Assembly (NCBI RefSeq): GCF_029784165.1
Contig: NC_073695.1
Span: forward strand, 10,081,786-10,145,785
DNA length: 64,000 bases
Reading direction: 5' to 3'
Source: Wyeomyia smithii
Lineage: Eukaryota; Arthropoda; Insecta; Diptera; Culicidae
This document shows positions 45,347 to 58,539 of this stretch, in pieces. Both the position numbers and the translations under genes were made by a program. The number at the start of each line of letters is the position of its first letter. Positions within the stretch are counted from its first letter, which is position 1. A model generated the notes under the pieces. It ran no database searches. It was not told the origin of the DNA and saw only the letters and a list, made by a program, of their open reading frames with translations.

Positions 45347-46140
45347 TGATAAACAACACCGACTATATATTTATAAGCTTCGCTTCAAATATATGGGCTA
45401 AGCCGACGACATGACCGCAAGCATGACCGGGCAGTCCCCATGACTTTTATTTCTTTGGATTGCTCTAATGTATCCATTTTCGATCACCTATCACGAAACT
45501 ACGAATCAAACTCTTCCTTTTATGACGCTGGAGCAGCTGTTCACTGGCGAAAAACGACGCTCACCGCTCTCGGTTTCAAATCATAAGGAGCACAAGTTGC
45601 TTGTTTTTTAATCATTCTCAAAACTTAAAAATGACTGCTCTCGGTTGACACATTCTCAGTTAACACATCATTTCTCAATGAATATTGACATGATTAATTA
45701 AATTCTAGTTTAAAACCTCCTGCTGCCAGAGATCCAGAAATTATCTGCATCGACTTTCTTTGTCAGAATAAAACTCACTGGGGCGAATCATTCTCAATGT
45801 GCAACTCCTGACGATCGTTCTTCAAGGATCGAAAACGTAGCTGGCCACACCCAGTACAAATCAATTGAGGATGGGAATAGGGAATGATACTTGTTACTAC
45901 CAGCTACCGATGATTTTCCTACATCATCCCCATTTATCACTGGAAGAAGCGGGTTCTCATTTGAATTTACTAAGATTGGTGAAAATTCGCGCAGCCTGCC
46001 GAGCACCTGGTGAAATTTGAATAACGTGGACGAAGTCTTTCAATAAAAGGCTACCATTAGAAATACCTAAATACCTATAACCTCTCATTCCATCGTGTAA
46101 CTTCGAAAGTAAGCCGAGGGTAATTATTTTACGATTTGAG
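45347..46140. other. Unassigned sequence
   Basis: No gene or element was recognised. Confidence 0.4.
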
Positions 46141-46149
46141 CAGTTTCTA

Positions 46150-46760
46150 AATACAAGATTTTGAAGAGCCTGTTTACCCCACTAACCCCTTTTATAAAAA
46201 CCTCAATTTCTGCAGACTATTGCATTAATCCATAAACAAACATAACCTGAGAATTATAGCCCAATGGAAGAACAACGACACAAAACGGAGTTTCACTTTT
46301 CGCACAATGGGTTCGAAATGATGGTCAAAAGTATGTTATAGAAAAATCGGATTTTCTCACGCTATAACGTTATAACGGCGCATTTTTTTAATATATCAAA
46401 TGGTAGCCCTTGAGTTGCACTACAAAACGTATTATTTGGATTTTTATCCCAGATCGGTTGGCAAGAGAAAAACTGCTGTGAAAATCACCTTCATTTTTTT
46501 AAAAAATGCGAATATCTCATCATGTATTCTCAATAGCAACTTCCAATAACCCTAACTTTGTTCCCTTTATAGAGTAGAATAAACATGCAATTTTCATGAA
46601 AATCGATTTAGTTCACATAAAGTTATAACAATTTAACGTTTTTAGCCGTGTTTGAACATCAATTTTTTACGTGCTTTTTAACCCCACTTACCCCTTTTCA
46701 AAAAATCTGATATTATGCAAAACATTGTACTATCATAAAGATAGACAAACCCTAAATGTT
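46150..46760. repeat. Interspersed repeat with an internal direct duplication
   Basis: A block containing TTTACCCCACTAACCCCTTTT followed by a poly(A)-rich stretch and a CATAA-rich stretch occurs at about 46165-46250. It recurs as TTTAACCCCACTTACCCC at about 46677-46760. The middle part resembles 12720-12980 in opposite orientation. The function and family are unknown. Confidence 0.6.
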
Positions 46761-46853
46761 TCAGTTCGATCGGAGAACCTTAATACAACCTCCCTTGTTA
46801 AGGTGGTTGCGGTTCTCGCGAACTGGTTCTTAAAGTTATTCTACATGAACAGT

Positions 46854-48899
46854 CATACTGGGCACAATCATAATAGCATGAGCATGAGCATGAGCATGAT
46901 TGACCGCCCGCGGTTGCTACTCCGTTATTGCCAGATCAGCTGTAATTACACAAAGAACCAACAGATGATGTTTAGGACCAACATGCATCCTCAATGTGTA
47001 AAAACAGGTGACCTAAATCTTTATGTTAGGCAATACCAGCGCCGGCCGCATCCGAATGCAGGTCAAAGAAGGAGTTTGTATAGGAATATGTTGACGTGAT
47101 ACTCGCTTTATTGGAAGCCGAGAACACCTCTGCACTTTCACGAGAAATCACTGGGATGTTGGAGAAAGGGAAAGGTATACAGCAGGGTTCGTTTTGGTAA
47201 ACGATGCGCTAATTTCGAATGTCGGGTTCTTCAGAACAAGTGTCGCGCCTACAAGTTTATTACATCCGCCACGATATTCATAATGTGATTCGAACTTATT
47301 TAGTTTGATAATGTAATACCGCAACAATAAAACGTACGCGAGGATACAGGACCTTTGACTAAACCGAGACAACTTAAAACTACCGTATATCTCCTCGTAA
47401 GGTGATGCTCTTTATACCTAAAACTATTGCGCGTTGTTGATCTATCTGTAGATAAAACGACCTCATGGAAGGTATCGACGCGGAGGTTGAAATGATATTC
47501 ATCGACTGAACGAAATCTACTTCGATTTGCGATGTAATAATTTAGATGCAACGCGCGAGCAGTCTCCGGCTTGACGTTGATGAAGATGAGAAAGATATGA
47601 TGAAATATCTGGGTTCACTTCGCGAAATCACCACACGCCGCAGGTCCATTTATCAGCAAAACACTCCCTACGCGTTTACACCGAAGCATTACGAACAACC
47701 GCTTTAATCTCCCCGGCCGACACATACGCGCAGGAACTCGGCGTTTACGTCGATTATCTCTAAACGATGTACGCCTAATACGCCTGATAAATATGAAAAT
47801 TGGCAATGTTCCATGCATCCAAAGCCTCAACAATTTAAAAAATGCAAATATACACATTAGCCGGAATATATTTTTAAATTTGTTGACAAAGTGCCGAACT
47901 AGTCATAAATATAACATTTTATGTAAAACAACTGGTCAAAAAAAAAAAGCTAGAACAATCAAAAAATCAAAGCATATGATTCCTGGGAAACACATACTCC
48001 AAACTCCACAAACCACACTAACACTTTGTGGACAAAAACAAAACTTGTTACTGAAACCCTGCGGAAAAAAATACCGCGCACAAAATTTCAATAATGAAAT
48101 CAAAATCTCCCTGTATCTACTTTCTCACAAAAAGTAAAACTAGAAACAAGCGCCAAAATATCACTTTACAATACAGACAAGACAAAACGTATACTTAGCT
48201 TTCATCTCTTCATTTTCCAGTTGTTTTCATCATTCTTAGACTTTTATTTAAATGGAAGTACAGTGGCAACACGCATGTATACCTTCACACACTCGTTTAA
48301 TCAATAGAACATTTCATTCATTGAAAAGAGATAGCACATAAACACTGTAAACGGCGATGCATGGTTTTGATCTTATTGGCAAATTTTCACTTCAAGTTTA
48401 ATTAGATACAAGCCAAATATAATTTGCACTATGCCAACGAATAAATTCCTAATGATTCAATCACTATAAAACTATGTGGAGCAACTGCTCGAAAAACACT
48501 CTCCTTATTGTATGCAATAACACCACACACTCCACACTTTCAAACCGTCGCCAAGCAGCGATAGAAAAAAAAACAAGAAAAAATAAACACTTTGGTGAAT
48601 CTAAAAAGCAACGCAATAATATTCAATTTTTACTAATAAATTCACTTTTTTTTGTGGAACTTCACACTTTTCGCACTCAGCACATTGCAATTGAACACCT
48701 GTAAATATGTTTAACAATTCTTTGAGTGTAAAATAACCGAAAATCACCAAATAATGTGATGATTTCAAAGCAGGAACCAGCTGGCCAATCTTGATCACGG
48801 CCTCGCTCAACCATCCGCGAACTTTTCCAAAAATTAAAACAATTGTAAATTTAGAAAATAAACTCACTCCGCGACATACTGGGCACAATCATAATAGCA
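46854..48899. mobile_element. Two-kilobase segment bounded by 25-bp direct repeats
   Basis: The same 25 bases, beginning CATACTGGGCACAATC and ending ATAATAGCA, occur at 46854-46878 and 48875-48899. Between them is a 2.0-kb stretch that begins with three AGCATG units and holds only short open frames, some arginine-rich on the minus strand (47615-47857). The repeat could be an unusually long target duplication around an insertion, or a remnant of tandem duplication. I cannot assign a family. Confidence 0.5.
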
Positions 48900-49028
48900 C
48901 GCACAAAGTCCAAACCATTGTCTACTATAAGTTACCTATTGAATATGAAAACTGGCAACGGTTTTAAAGATTAAAAAACTTGAAACGCATCCAATACATG
49001 ACACGTTTGACATGGAGCTACATAAATT

Positions 49029-49333
49029 ACACTAGTAAACCCAGATTTTGTCCCAGAGCTCAAATTGGAAATAAATGAAAGATTACAGCTTTTAAACCAT
49101 TCCTACGAATTTTGCTGCCATTGGCAAAGATAACTTTTCAGAGACTCAAATGAGTTTCCCCGTAAGCAAACGTAGAAGCGACGAACCCGTCGAGCAATTA
49201 CTCTGCGAACTTCTGACGCACTACTGCGTTCACTAGGGGCAGCAAAAGTTATAAGAATGGTTAAAAAGTTATAATCTTACTAAGGCACATATTTTTAAGC
49301 TTAGGGCATATTTTCGCTTTTGTCAACCAGTGT
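49029..49333. mobile_element. MITE with ACACTGGTTGACAAAAG ends, copy 1
   Basis: The left end ACACTAGTAAACCC is an imperfect inverse of the right end GCTTTTGTCAACCAGTGT. It aligns along its length with 51955-52274: TTTTTAACCATTCCT-like, CGACGAACCC and GAATGGTTAAAAAG blocks occur in the same order. Confidence 0.7.
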
Positions 49334-51954
49334 CGTTTTCATTGTTCCTGTGGACGAAAAAGGTAACGGCTGCTTCCAAAAGTGATGGTCACACTTTGAA
49401 AACTGGCTCTGTTTAGGAAAAATTATTGCAAGTTATGCAAGATACGGCAAAGATAAATAAAGGACGGTTATAGTTTGACTTTACCCTATTTCGAGCTCAA
49501 AACACTGTTTTGTTTCATTCCAGCTGCAGCCGAAAGATGAAACACATGAAACATGAAATAATAATTTTCGTGGAATGTTATCCATTTCGAGATAAAAAGT
49601 TTGAAAAGCATGTTTGAATAATTTCTAGGCGACGAAAAAGTAACCTAAACGCCACCTCAATGAGTTTTCATTTCTGTTTTCATTTGATTCCCCATTAATT
49701 ATGTTTATATACAGTTTACTATCGCACAACATCTAGATTTTTTTTATCCGGAAATTTTTTATGTATTTTACACATAAATTACGTGTTATACATAAAAATA
49801 AGAAACAGATGGATGATACAAACATTACTCATTCTTGGTTGCAGAGGTATCCTTCGATCACGTAAATTCCGGGTAAAAGAGTAAACTTGAGCAATGGCAA
49901 TCTCTTCCAAAATTTCAAGGATAAGGAGAAAAAAAGTGAATTTCAGAGAGGTACTTTGAGGTACATGTTTTAACGATCAATTTTAATTCGAAATTGTCTT
50001 TTTTCTTTAAGCATTGAAAAGCACGACCAATAAACCTTTTACTTCCACGTGCGCAACGCTATGTCTCATTGATAACAATGTGAAATGTAGTAGTTACATG
50101 CCTCTACCGTTGCCATTTTGATTTTTACTGGAAAATGTAGAGCATATATTTTAGATTTTTGTCTATGGAACGATGCACTGTGCTACTTGTTTTCAGATTG
50201 CGTGAGTGAGAGCTCTATCGGTCCAGTTCCACTGTTTAACACCACGAAAGGAAATTAATTTTTCGCACATTCGTATCACATACGGAATAAAATCTCTGCA
50301 TCTTGTGGAACTGGGTAAATGACGTAACTTGAAAAAAGGTCGAGGCCACTTACAAAATGGAGAAATGCTCACAATTGATATCTAATTTATTCTGAGTTTC
50401 TGTTTTCATTTCTAACGTGCAATGGATGGAAAGAATCGTTTAAGTGATAATCAATCAGTAGTCCAGACTGATTCTCTATCGCTTTCGATAATTTCAAAAC
50501 AATACGTGGTGATAAATTTTCTTCTTTTAAAACAATGAAGCAAAAAGGAAAACTATGCAATGATATTCTACGAGGTATTGTCTTCTAGCTACCGAAATTT
50601 AGATTTAGGCTCTGTAGCCGGGACGCATTACACAGGTTACAGAGAGCATGTATTTCGGAAAATCTTTCCTGTAATATCCTGTACGTGCGAGATTGAGAAT
50701 CGAATTGCCTTATGCTTTGGAGCTTCCGTCCAAGGAATTAGAGAGTAAACGAGGAACAAGTTTGACACTTTCTGGTGTTTGAAAAAGAGTATGATTTACA
50801 AAACGAGTATATATATTAAGAATATTGCGAAATCATTATTATGAGTTTAATTTTATAGCATTGTCAGACAAATCTTTATAATGTGCATCATTTAATAAAG
50901 TCGATGCAATGTTGAATATCATTGCGAAATTGACAGAGTAAAATTATTGAACTGAAAAAAAAATTAGTGAGGGAATTTTCGTTTTCAGAAAACGAAAATT
51001 TTCGGAAGTGATTCACCTGTAATTATCATTGACGATTCTTTTTCATAACTGTAACTAAGCAGCCGTATCAATGTTGATAAATGAAAACAAACAGAAGTAT
51101 TCTATGCGATAAAAAATCGGAAGTGATTTTCCGAGTGAGTGATTTTTTCCATCCTTGGTTATACCAAAAGCTCACCTAATGATTAAGACATTAGTGTTCA
51201 AGATCTGTTAAGCAAAAGTTACAATGCAGGCAAGCAAGTAGGACGTAGTCCTGCGTCAAAAAATTCTATTAAGCATACGAAACAACATTAAATTCCAAAT
51301 TTAATCACAAAATACCCAACTCTTTACAGTTAAAATACTGTGTTTATGAACTCGTTGCACGTCGACTTACAAGCTTTCATCATAATCTGTTAAAATAATG
51401 TTTATACAGAGAAAATAAAAATAAAAAAATGTTTATAGATAACAGGTTTTTTGTACTAACTTTTATATTTCGACATTGTCATCAAAATAATTTTAGAATT
51501 AGAAATATTTTGCAATGCTGAAATCGCAAATATCTCAATCCTGCTCAAAGTTATTGAGGTTTCTCCTCGAAAACTACGCTCTCTTCATTTATTTCTCATT
51601 CTTTTTGAGGTTAACATAGAGGAATCTCTCGATCTTATTTTGATGTATTAAAATATTTGACTCTACATATAGTGAAAATTTTCAAAATATGTTAAAGTGA
51701 TAATATGAGTCAAATCATTCGAAAATCATGATGAAAGTTATAATAATTTCGAAATAAATGCATTCAAAAGTACACACATTCGATTCTCCGGCAGGTTTTG
51801 ACGTAGAACTACTTCTCTCAGGAACTTCCGCCTAAATGGAGGTTTAAAATGAAAATCTAAAAACGGAACAGGAGAAAAATATATCCATATATGCTTGTAG
51901 TAGGTTAGTTTTCAGCGGATTTCTTTCGTTCTTACAACAATCGGTTGGAGAATC
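49334..51954. other. Unassigned AT-rich sequence
   Basis: No coding, RNA or repeat feature is supported. Open frames are 62 codons or shorter. Confidence 0.45.
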
Positions 51955-52274
51955 ACACTGGTAAACACAGGTGTGGCCCTAAAGCTCAAACTAGAGAAAA
52001 AGAATGGAAAATTATAGGTTTTTAGCAATTCCTGTGAGTTTTGTTGCCCCCAGCTTCAAATTTTTGTCGGAGACTCGAATAAGTTTCCTCGTGAACATTA
52101 CGTTAAAGTGACGAACCCAACGAACATTACTATGCAAACTGTCACGTAAGTTGACGCGTTTTGATAATAGCTAGAGAAATCAAAATTTACAGGAATGGTT
52201 AAAAAGCTGTTATCTTTTTAAGGTAGCTATTTTGAGATTTAGAACAGTATTTTTTCTCTTTTGTCAACCAGTGT
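51955..52274. mobile_element. MITE with ACACTGGT ends, copy 2
   Basis: The left end ACACTGGTAAACAC and the right end TTTTGTCAACCAGTGT are inverted. It has the same internal order as 49029-49333, in the same orientation, 2.9 kb away. Confidence 0.75.
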
Positions 52275-53467
52275 CATCTATGCATCCACCCCAATGCAGA
52301 AAATTGTGATTTGATTTTTTACTGCTTTTTTACTGCTGAAATTGTCAAGCCTTCTCGATACGCAGATTTCGACTTGTGATTGATCACTTAATGTTTGATT
52401 TTCCTAACGCGGTTGATAGAATTTTATACCTAGTCAACCAGGAAGGCACTTTTTGGGCTATATAAGAGCCTGCTTTTGCTCAAACCAATCGTATTACTAA
52501 TGGATGGTAAGAAGGACAGAACCTACTTAGTAGTAACTGGTAGCGACAGCGGGTACCAGCAGCGTAGTGATACAACAAACTTGCCGAGTCTTCTTTCAGT
52601 TTAACAAATAATATTATCAGATAGTGGGACACTTCCTCTGATGAAACTTTAACTTGTTTTGTAAACCACAGAAACTTTTTGGGTCCTGGCAATCGAAGTC
52701 TGCCGGCCGTCTGGAAAAAGCTGCCTTAATTGCCTTAATCATCACTGTCGGAGAGATGCGATCAGCATCATATCCGAAATAGAAACTGAATATCAATTGT
52801 CCTTTTAAGGACAAAGCAAATAAATTATTGAAGACAAGATATTTTCTTGTTTTGTGCTAGAATTAAAATTGAAATGTTATTTTAATCAGGTTTTGAGAGG
52901 CCAAATGCCTGAAAGAAGAGATCAAAAAGAGATCAAAGAAACCAGAAAAAATCTATAAAGAAGAAGTTCTGACTGAGGAGCGAAAAAATGAATAATTCAT
53001 GAAGAAGGCTTATCCAACACTAATAAAATAACTCTGGAAACAACGTGGTGAAACTACAAAGATTCAAAATGTCATCTGAAGTCGATTTACGGCCATTGTT
53101 AAACTCAAAATATTAACTTTCGGTTTCTGGAAAACAATCATGAATGGTCAAATACTTCTAAATATGAGTATTTTCGAGAACAGTGGGATGTTAAGCACCC
53201 GGAAATTGATTTCAGATGCCATTACGTTCCACGTGGGTGGTAAAAGTAGAAGAAGATGCACAGCTAGTTCTAAGGCTGCTAACGTCACGGCCAGTACCCG
53301 TGAATTATGCGGGTTGGTACAAAAGTTTGCAATGTACCTTGGAAGTGTTGTAACACAAAAAAATCCATGTGGGCTTTTTAATAAAAAATTTTTCGATTTG
53401 AACAGATGATAGTAACCTTTTGACTCATTAATTAGCACTCTCAACGATGCATTTGTTAATACCAACA
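52275..53467. other. Unassigned sequence
   Basis: Two overlapping open frames (53140-53409 plus, 53148-53477 minus) have no motif. A TATATAAG box-like stretch occurs at about 52459-52467, but no gene follows it. Confidence 0.4.
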
Positions 53468-53569
53468 CAACAAACAATTGTGTTATATAACAGCTTATTA
53501 AGCTGTAGTTCAGCCGATATCCGTTTAATAGCAGCTTTCAGGCTATAAATCAACAAAGTTGTTTGTCGT
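53468..53569. mobile_element. Second copy of the CAACAA-ended MITE
   Basis: CAACAAACAATTG at the left and a complementary TTGTTTGTCG at the right enclose TTATTAAGCTGTAGTTCAGCC and the AATAGCAGCTTTCAGGCTATA region. All of this is shared with 9409-9527. Confidence 0.65.
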
Positions 53570-53688
53570 GAAGTGTGCCTAATCAACGTCAGTTACGCGG
53601 TCGTGTCTTGGATACAACCTCCTACTAATTTTGTTTATGATGAAACTACCACGACTTTTTTTCTTTTCAATGTTATTTTGCTGATGAA

Positions 53689-55563
53689 TCTATCTATCTA
53701 TACCTATTAAAATGCGGTCCGGTCTGTCCGTCTGTCTGTCTGTCTGATCCTTATAGGCTCGTAAACTACCGAACCGATCGACGTGAAAATTTGTATGTAG
53801 GGGTTTTAGGGGCCGTGAAAGGTTCCTATGATGGTTTGAAACCCCTCCTTCTTCTGAAAAGGAGGGGTCCCATACAAATGAAATACAAATTACTGCACAT
53901 CTCAAAAACTAATCAATCAAATGGAACCAAATTTGGTATGTGAATGTTTTGAGGTGTAAAAAATGAGTCCATATTGGTTCGACACCCCTCCCTTTTCTGG
54001 AAGGGAGGGGTTCCATACAAATGAAACACAAAGTCCTCCACATCTCGAGAACTAACCAAGCAAATAGAACCAAATTTGGTAGGTGGATGTTTTTAGGGGT
54101 AACAAATATATCCATAATGGTTTGACACCCCTCCCTCTTCTACAAGCGAGGGGTACCATACAAATGAAACACGAATTTCGCACAGCTCGAGAACCATTCA
54201 ACCGAATACAACCAATTTTGGTAGTCGAATGTTTTTAGAGGTGACAAATATGTTTATAATGGTTTGACTCCCCTCCCTCTTCTGTTAGGGAGGGGTTCCA
54301 TACAAATAAAACACAAATTTCTGCTTATCTCGAGAACTAACTAGCTAAATGGAACCAAATTTGGCAGGTGGATGTTTTTAGTGGTAACAAATATATCCAT
54401 TATGGTTTTACATCCCTCTTTCTTCTATAAGGGAGGGGTCCCATACAAATGATACTCAAATTTCGCACAGCTCGAGAACCAATCAAGCAAATATAACCAA
54501 ATTTGGCAAGTGAATGTTTTTAGGTGTAACAAACATGTCCATAATGTTTCGACACCCTTTTGTTCTGGCATATCACCAAATACCCTATCGAAATCTAAGA
54601 TGGCGACTTCCGGTTTCTGAAGAACAGCGGCAAATGATCTAATTCCACCCAATATAGGTATTTCTGGAATCGATATGACGCACTGAAGCCACAAATCGAC
54701 CTCAAACAACATTTTGAATTGTAAAATGGCGACTTCCGGTGCCTGGAAAACAGCCGAAAATGACCAAATACCACCCAATATGGGTGTTTCTTTAACCAGA
54801 ACGACGCACAGAGGCCAGAATTGTCTCCAAATGTCATTTTGAAATCTAAGATGGCGACTTCCGGTTTCCGAAAAACAGCGGCATATGACCACCCAATATG
54901 GGTATTTTCGGAATTGTTATGATGCACTGAAGCCACAAATCGACCTCAGACAACATTTTAAATTGTAGGATGGCGACTTCCGGTGTTTTGAAAACAGCCA
55001 AAAATGACAAAATACCACCTAATATGAGTGTTTCTTCAACCAGAATGACGCTCGGGGGTCAGAAATTGTCTCAAAATGCCATTTAAAAATCCAAGATGGC
55101 GACTTACGGTTTCTGAAAAATAGCCTAAATATCACCCAATTTGTGTATCACCGGATCCAGAATGATGCAAGGAGCTAAAAATTGACCTCAGACACCAGTT
55201 TGAATTGTAAAATGGCAACTTCTGGGAAACAGCCGAAAATAACCGAATACTACTACATCTGGATATTGCCGTAATCAAAATGATGTAAAGAAGCCAAACA
55301 TTGACCCTGGACACCATTTTGAATTCGAAGATGACCACTTTCAGTTTCTAAAAATAAAAACGAAAATAACTGACATGCATTCAATATATTTCCGGAATAG
55401 AGGTGATGTACAAAAGCCAAAAGTCGAGGATGTTGTCATTCCGATAAAACCAATCATTTCAAATGATATAAACAAATCGCCAGGAATCAATGAATATGAA
55501 ATGTTTAAAATTATTAAATTGAACACTAAAATAGGCGAGACGAAGTTTGCCGGGTCAGCTTGT
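53689..55563 (+). mobile_element. Helitron-like non-autonomous element built of repeated units
   Basis: After an A at 53688 it begins TCTATCTATCTATACC, followed by a GTCTGTCCGTCTGTCTG run. Then come five to six units of about 150 bases, each with a GGGAGGGGTYCCATACAAAT-like block and a GAACCAAATTTGG block. Next are units with ATGGCGACTTCCGGT. It ends TTTGCCGGGTCAGCTTG before T. A TC start, insertion after A, a GC-rich stem near the 3' end and no TIR fit Helitrons, although the usual CTRR end reads CTTG here. It carries no Rep/helicase, so the classification is tentative. Confidence 0.5.
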
Positions 55564-56000
55564 CTCCTATAAAAACTTCTAACAACCATATAAACAATTC
55601 GAAGAGTTCAAAGAATTCGAAGAGACATGCTTTCAAATAATCTCAATGATCTTTAAATCATAATATGACGCTGTTTTTCGTTTTTGTTATAATGAATAGA
55701 CAAATATATTTCGACTAAATTTTTAGAGAGCTTTTCATAACATATCATAAGTTTTTGGCAAACCATATCAAAGTCACGAACAGCAATCATTTCCACTTCC
55801 TCTCTTACGATGCAACCCTGCTCCTGCCAACCTACTTTGACAACGATTGTCAAAGTGCGCCGCTGCTCCAAAACATAACCATAAATCAAAATACTCTACC
55901 CACCTAAAACCTCGTTATTGTCAGGTTTTCAAGGTCTTCAGGTAGAAGAAGAAGTGTGCCTTCTCTACTTTACGACCGTTAAAACGCTCCCTTTACACCG
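55564..56000. other. Unassigned sequence
   Basis: No feature is supported. Confidence 0.4.
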
Positions 56001-57660
56001 GATTACCACTAATCCGTGCCCGCACCCCACCCACTTGCTCAAGGATGGATCCGTCTAAAAAAAAAATAAAAACTCCGAACGCGAGAGTAAGGTGAAAAAG
56101 TTCTATCGCCATCAACCGACACAATTCGAACGCCTACGGGTGGGCGGGCGCGCAGTCGGCCGCCTAGCACCAAGCTCACATACATCGATAAACCACTTCC
56201 TCTGCCACGTGCCCCTTTCGCACGCCCATTCGTCAGCAGCTTACCGACACTGCGTTGCACCACAATCGGATAGCTTATCTGCGGAAGAACATATCCATGG
56301 CAGAGATATAACGGTCTATGTGCACAATCGCCCGATTTTCGGTTCCTCTGTCCACAGTTGGGCGAAAAAAGGAGTTAACACATGCCGACCTTCTCCGCTG
56401 TAACTACCAACTAGAGGATTAAATTTGCATTTTAAACCCCTGATCTGGCCTAGATTCGGTGCCAGAAAAATTCCTCTGCTCAAGCCTCCTGTGTGGGCCA
56501 AATCAAACAAATTGAGCGGATTGGAAAATTGTTTGCGTTACAAGTTTAATGGCATTCCATCACATCTTTCTCCAACGTCGTTATCCGCTAGTTGGCACAA
56601 ATTGGGAATAAAAACTCAGTTTTCGATTCCAAAACGAAACTACACCCGATAGAGTTGCTCCTACCGAAAAGCAACCGACCGGGCGCAGGAAGGTAAGAAA
56701 ATGATAAATGTCAGCGAAGAAAGATATTAAAATTGTAACGAAACGAGCGCAGCCCGCTCTGTTTTTTTTTTATTTCCCGAAGTAGAAAAGCCACACACGT
56801 GTGTATGTTGCAGAGGAGGAAAATTCCCTAGCACGCAGCGAACAAACCCTCCGGTCAGAAAACACGCTCGGAGCGAGACGGCTGCGAACGTTACCAATAC
56901 CAGCGAAAGCACGCGTATTTTCACCTTTAGTGGACGCATAGTTCCCGGGTCCTGTTCGAGGGGGGGTTTCCACTCTCAATTTCTCGCTCTCTGCGACTCT
57001 CTCTCCAGAATTTCAATGTTGCTTCCAGCGAAAAGCTACTGGCAACTAAAATGTAGCGTAGATATCTTATCTGGCTACAAGCGACAAGACCGATCTCACC
57101 TTCTACACTCAACACCACTTTTGGCTCGAAATGGTGAGAAAAAGATCTGCTGACCGAGCAACTCGACCGACCGCCGACGCTGGCATACGGCGTGGGAGGG
57201 CATCATCAGCATATTCTCACCGGTGCTTCGTTATCGGGTGGGTCACCCCGGTGTGTGCGGCTGGCAGGTTCGACAGGATCAACAAACGGTCGGTTGAACC
57301 AATAGAGCGGAAAACTGAACCAATCGTTTGGCAAGGTTAGAATGATAGCTGCTGCTGCTGCTGCTGCTGTTGGTGGTGGCGCTGTTGTTGGGTCCATTCT
57401 GCCGTTTCCAGCTCAGTGCGTCCAGTGTTGTCCCGTACTTCAGCTGCATATTACTGCTAGCTGCACCGTTAAGTGGCCCTCAATTTTGCCATACAAACAT
57501 GCGATTGATACACTACTCCTCAAATTGTTCAAACCGATCGAGTGGTCATAAAGCTTCGAGTGGATCTGGGCTTCATTCATTAGCTGGAGTGCTGCTGGGA
57601 GGAGGCACTTTGAATATTAACTGGGTTTATTACTTTTTTTCAGGAGATGTTTAATTTTAT
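56000..57660. other. GC-richer unassigned region with a CTG run
   Basis: Base composition is close to balanced, unlike the AT-rich flanks. The plus strand has a CTG run (about 57347-57370) inside an open frame. An ATG at 57131 opens 69 codons beginning MVRKRSADRATRPTADAG, but the ATG is itself followed by GTGAGA, which is donor-like. Open frames overlap on both strands and none shows a domain. It may be a host-gene 5' region. Confidence 0.35.
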
Positions 57661-58465
57661 ATTGACGGAATGTGGTGCTCCGAAGCAAAATGTTGTTTAC
57701 CCCGAGCTGCTACTGTTAAAGAAAAGTTGTTACTATTTATCGTCGCATGTATTTGCACGGGCTAGTCACATCTTATTACCCGCTGAGCGCTGATTGTAAC
57801 TTTCCTTCAAATTAAAATTCCAGTGAAATGTTTTTGTTTTTATACGTTGTCTTCTTTTTGTAGTCATTAGGCTTATCTGCGGCTGTTTTTCGAGAGTAAC
57901 ATTACTTGTCCAGTAATGTTATTAATTTGCACAAAACGACTACCAAAATGTTTTATCCAACGTGGTCTCAAGTCTGATTTAGAATATTCTGGATTGGTAT
58001 CGGTTTCTGTTTAGTTTTCCGTTCAGATGTGTGTTCAGGTCTAGAACCAGATCACTTTTATCTATCTTTAGTCTGAACTAATCTTTATACATACTGGACT
58101 GTTACTGACACGAATGATTTCTAATAACTTACTCTATTCTACTCTACTCAGAATCTATTGAGACGCTTCTCAACTCAATTCTAATTAGTAGAAAAACGGA
58201 TCTAGTTGTTGACAGAACCCACATACAGCCAGTTAGAGCTTTATGGGTATGCAGAGCTTGCTAAACTGAGCAATTTTGCATTCTTCTGTTCTCGAAAGTT
58301 TATCTAAATTATCATAAAAAAGACTAACCTTTTTTTCATTATGGATATATCTACATAATGGCAGAAACTAGTTAAATGTTTTTAAGGGATGACTATTAGG
58401 AAATTCTAAGAATTTTTTTTAAATTAAATTTGAAATATTACACTAAAAAAAAAAATGATTTTACA
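57661..58465. other. Unassigned AT-rich sequence
   Basis: No feature is supported. Confidence 0.4.
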
Positions 58466-58539
58466 GAGGGGTTATCCACATCCCATAAGGACCGCTTTGA
58501 GGAGGGGGCCTGTGTAATGTCCACGGTCCATATATATTT

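Noticed and set aside
58466..58530. Further copy of the GGGGCCGTCC-ended MITE family
   Set aside because: It shares only GGGG, TCCACA and GTCCACGG-like words; the ends are different and no inverted partner was found.
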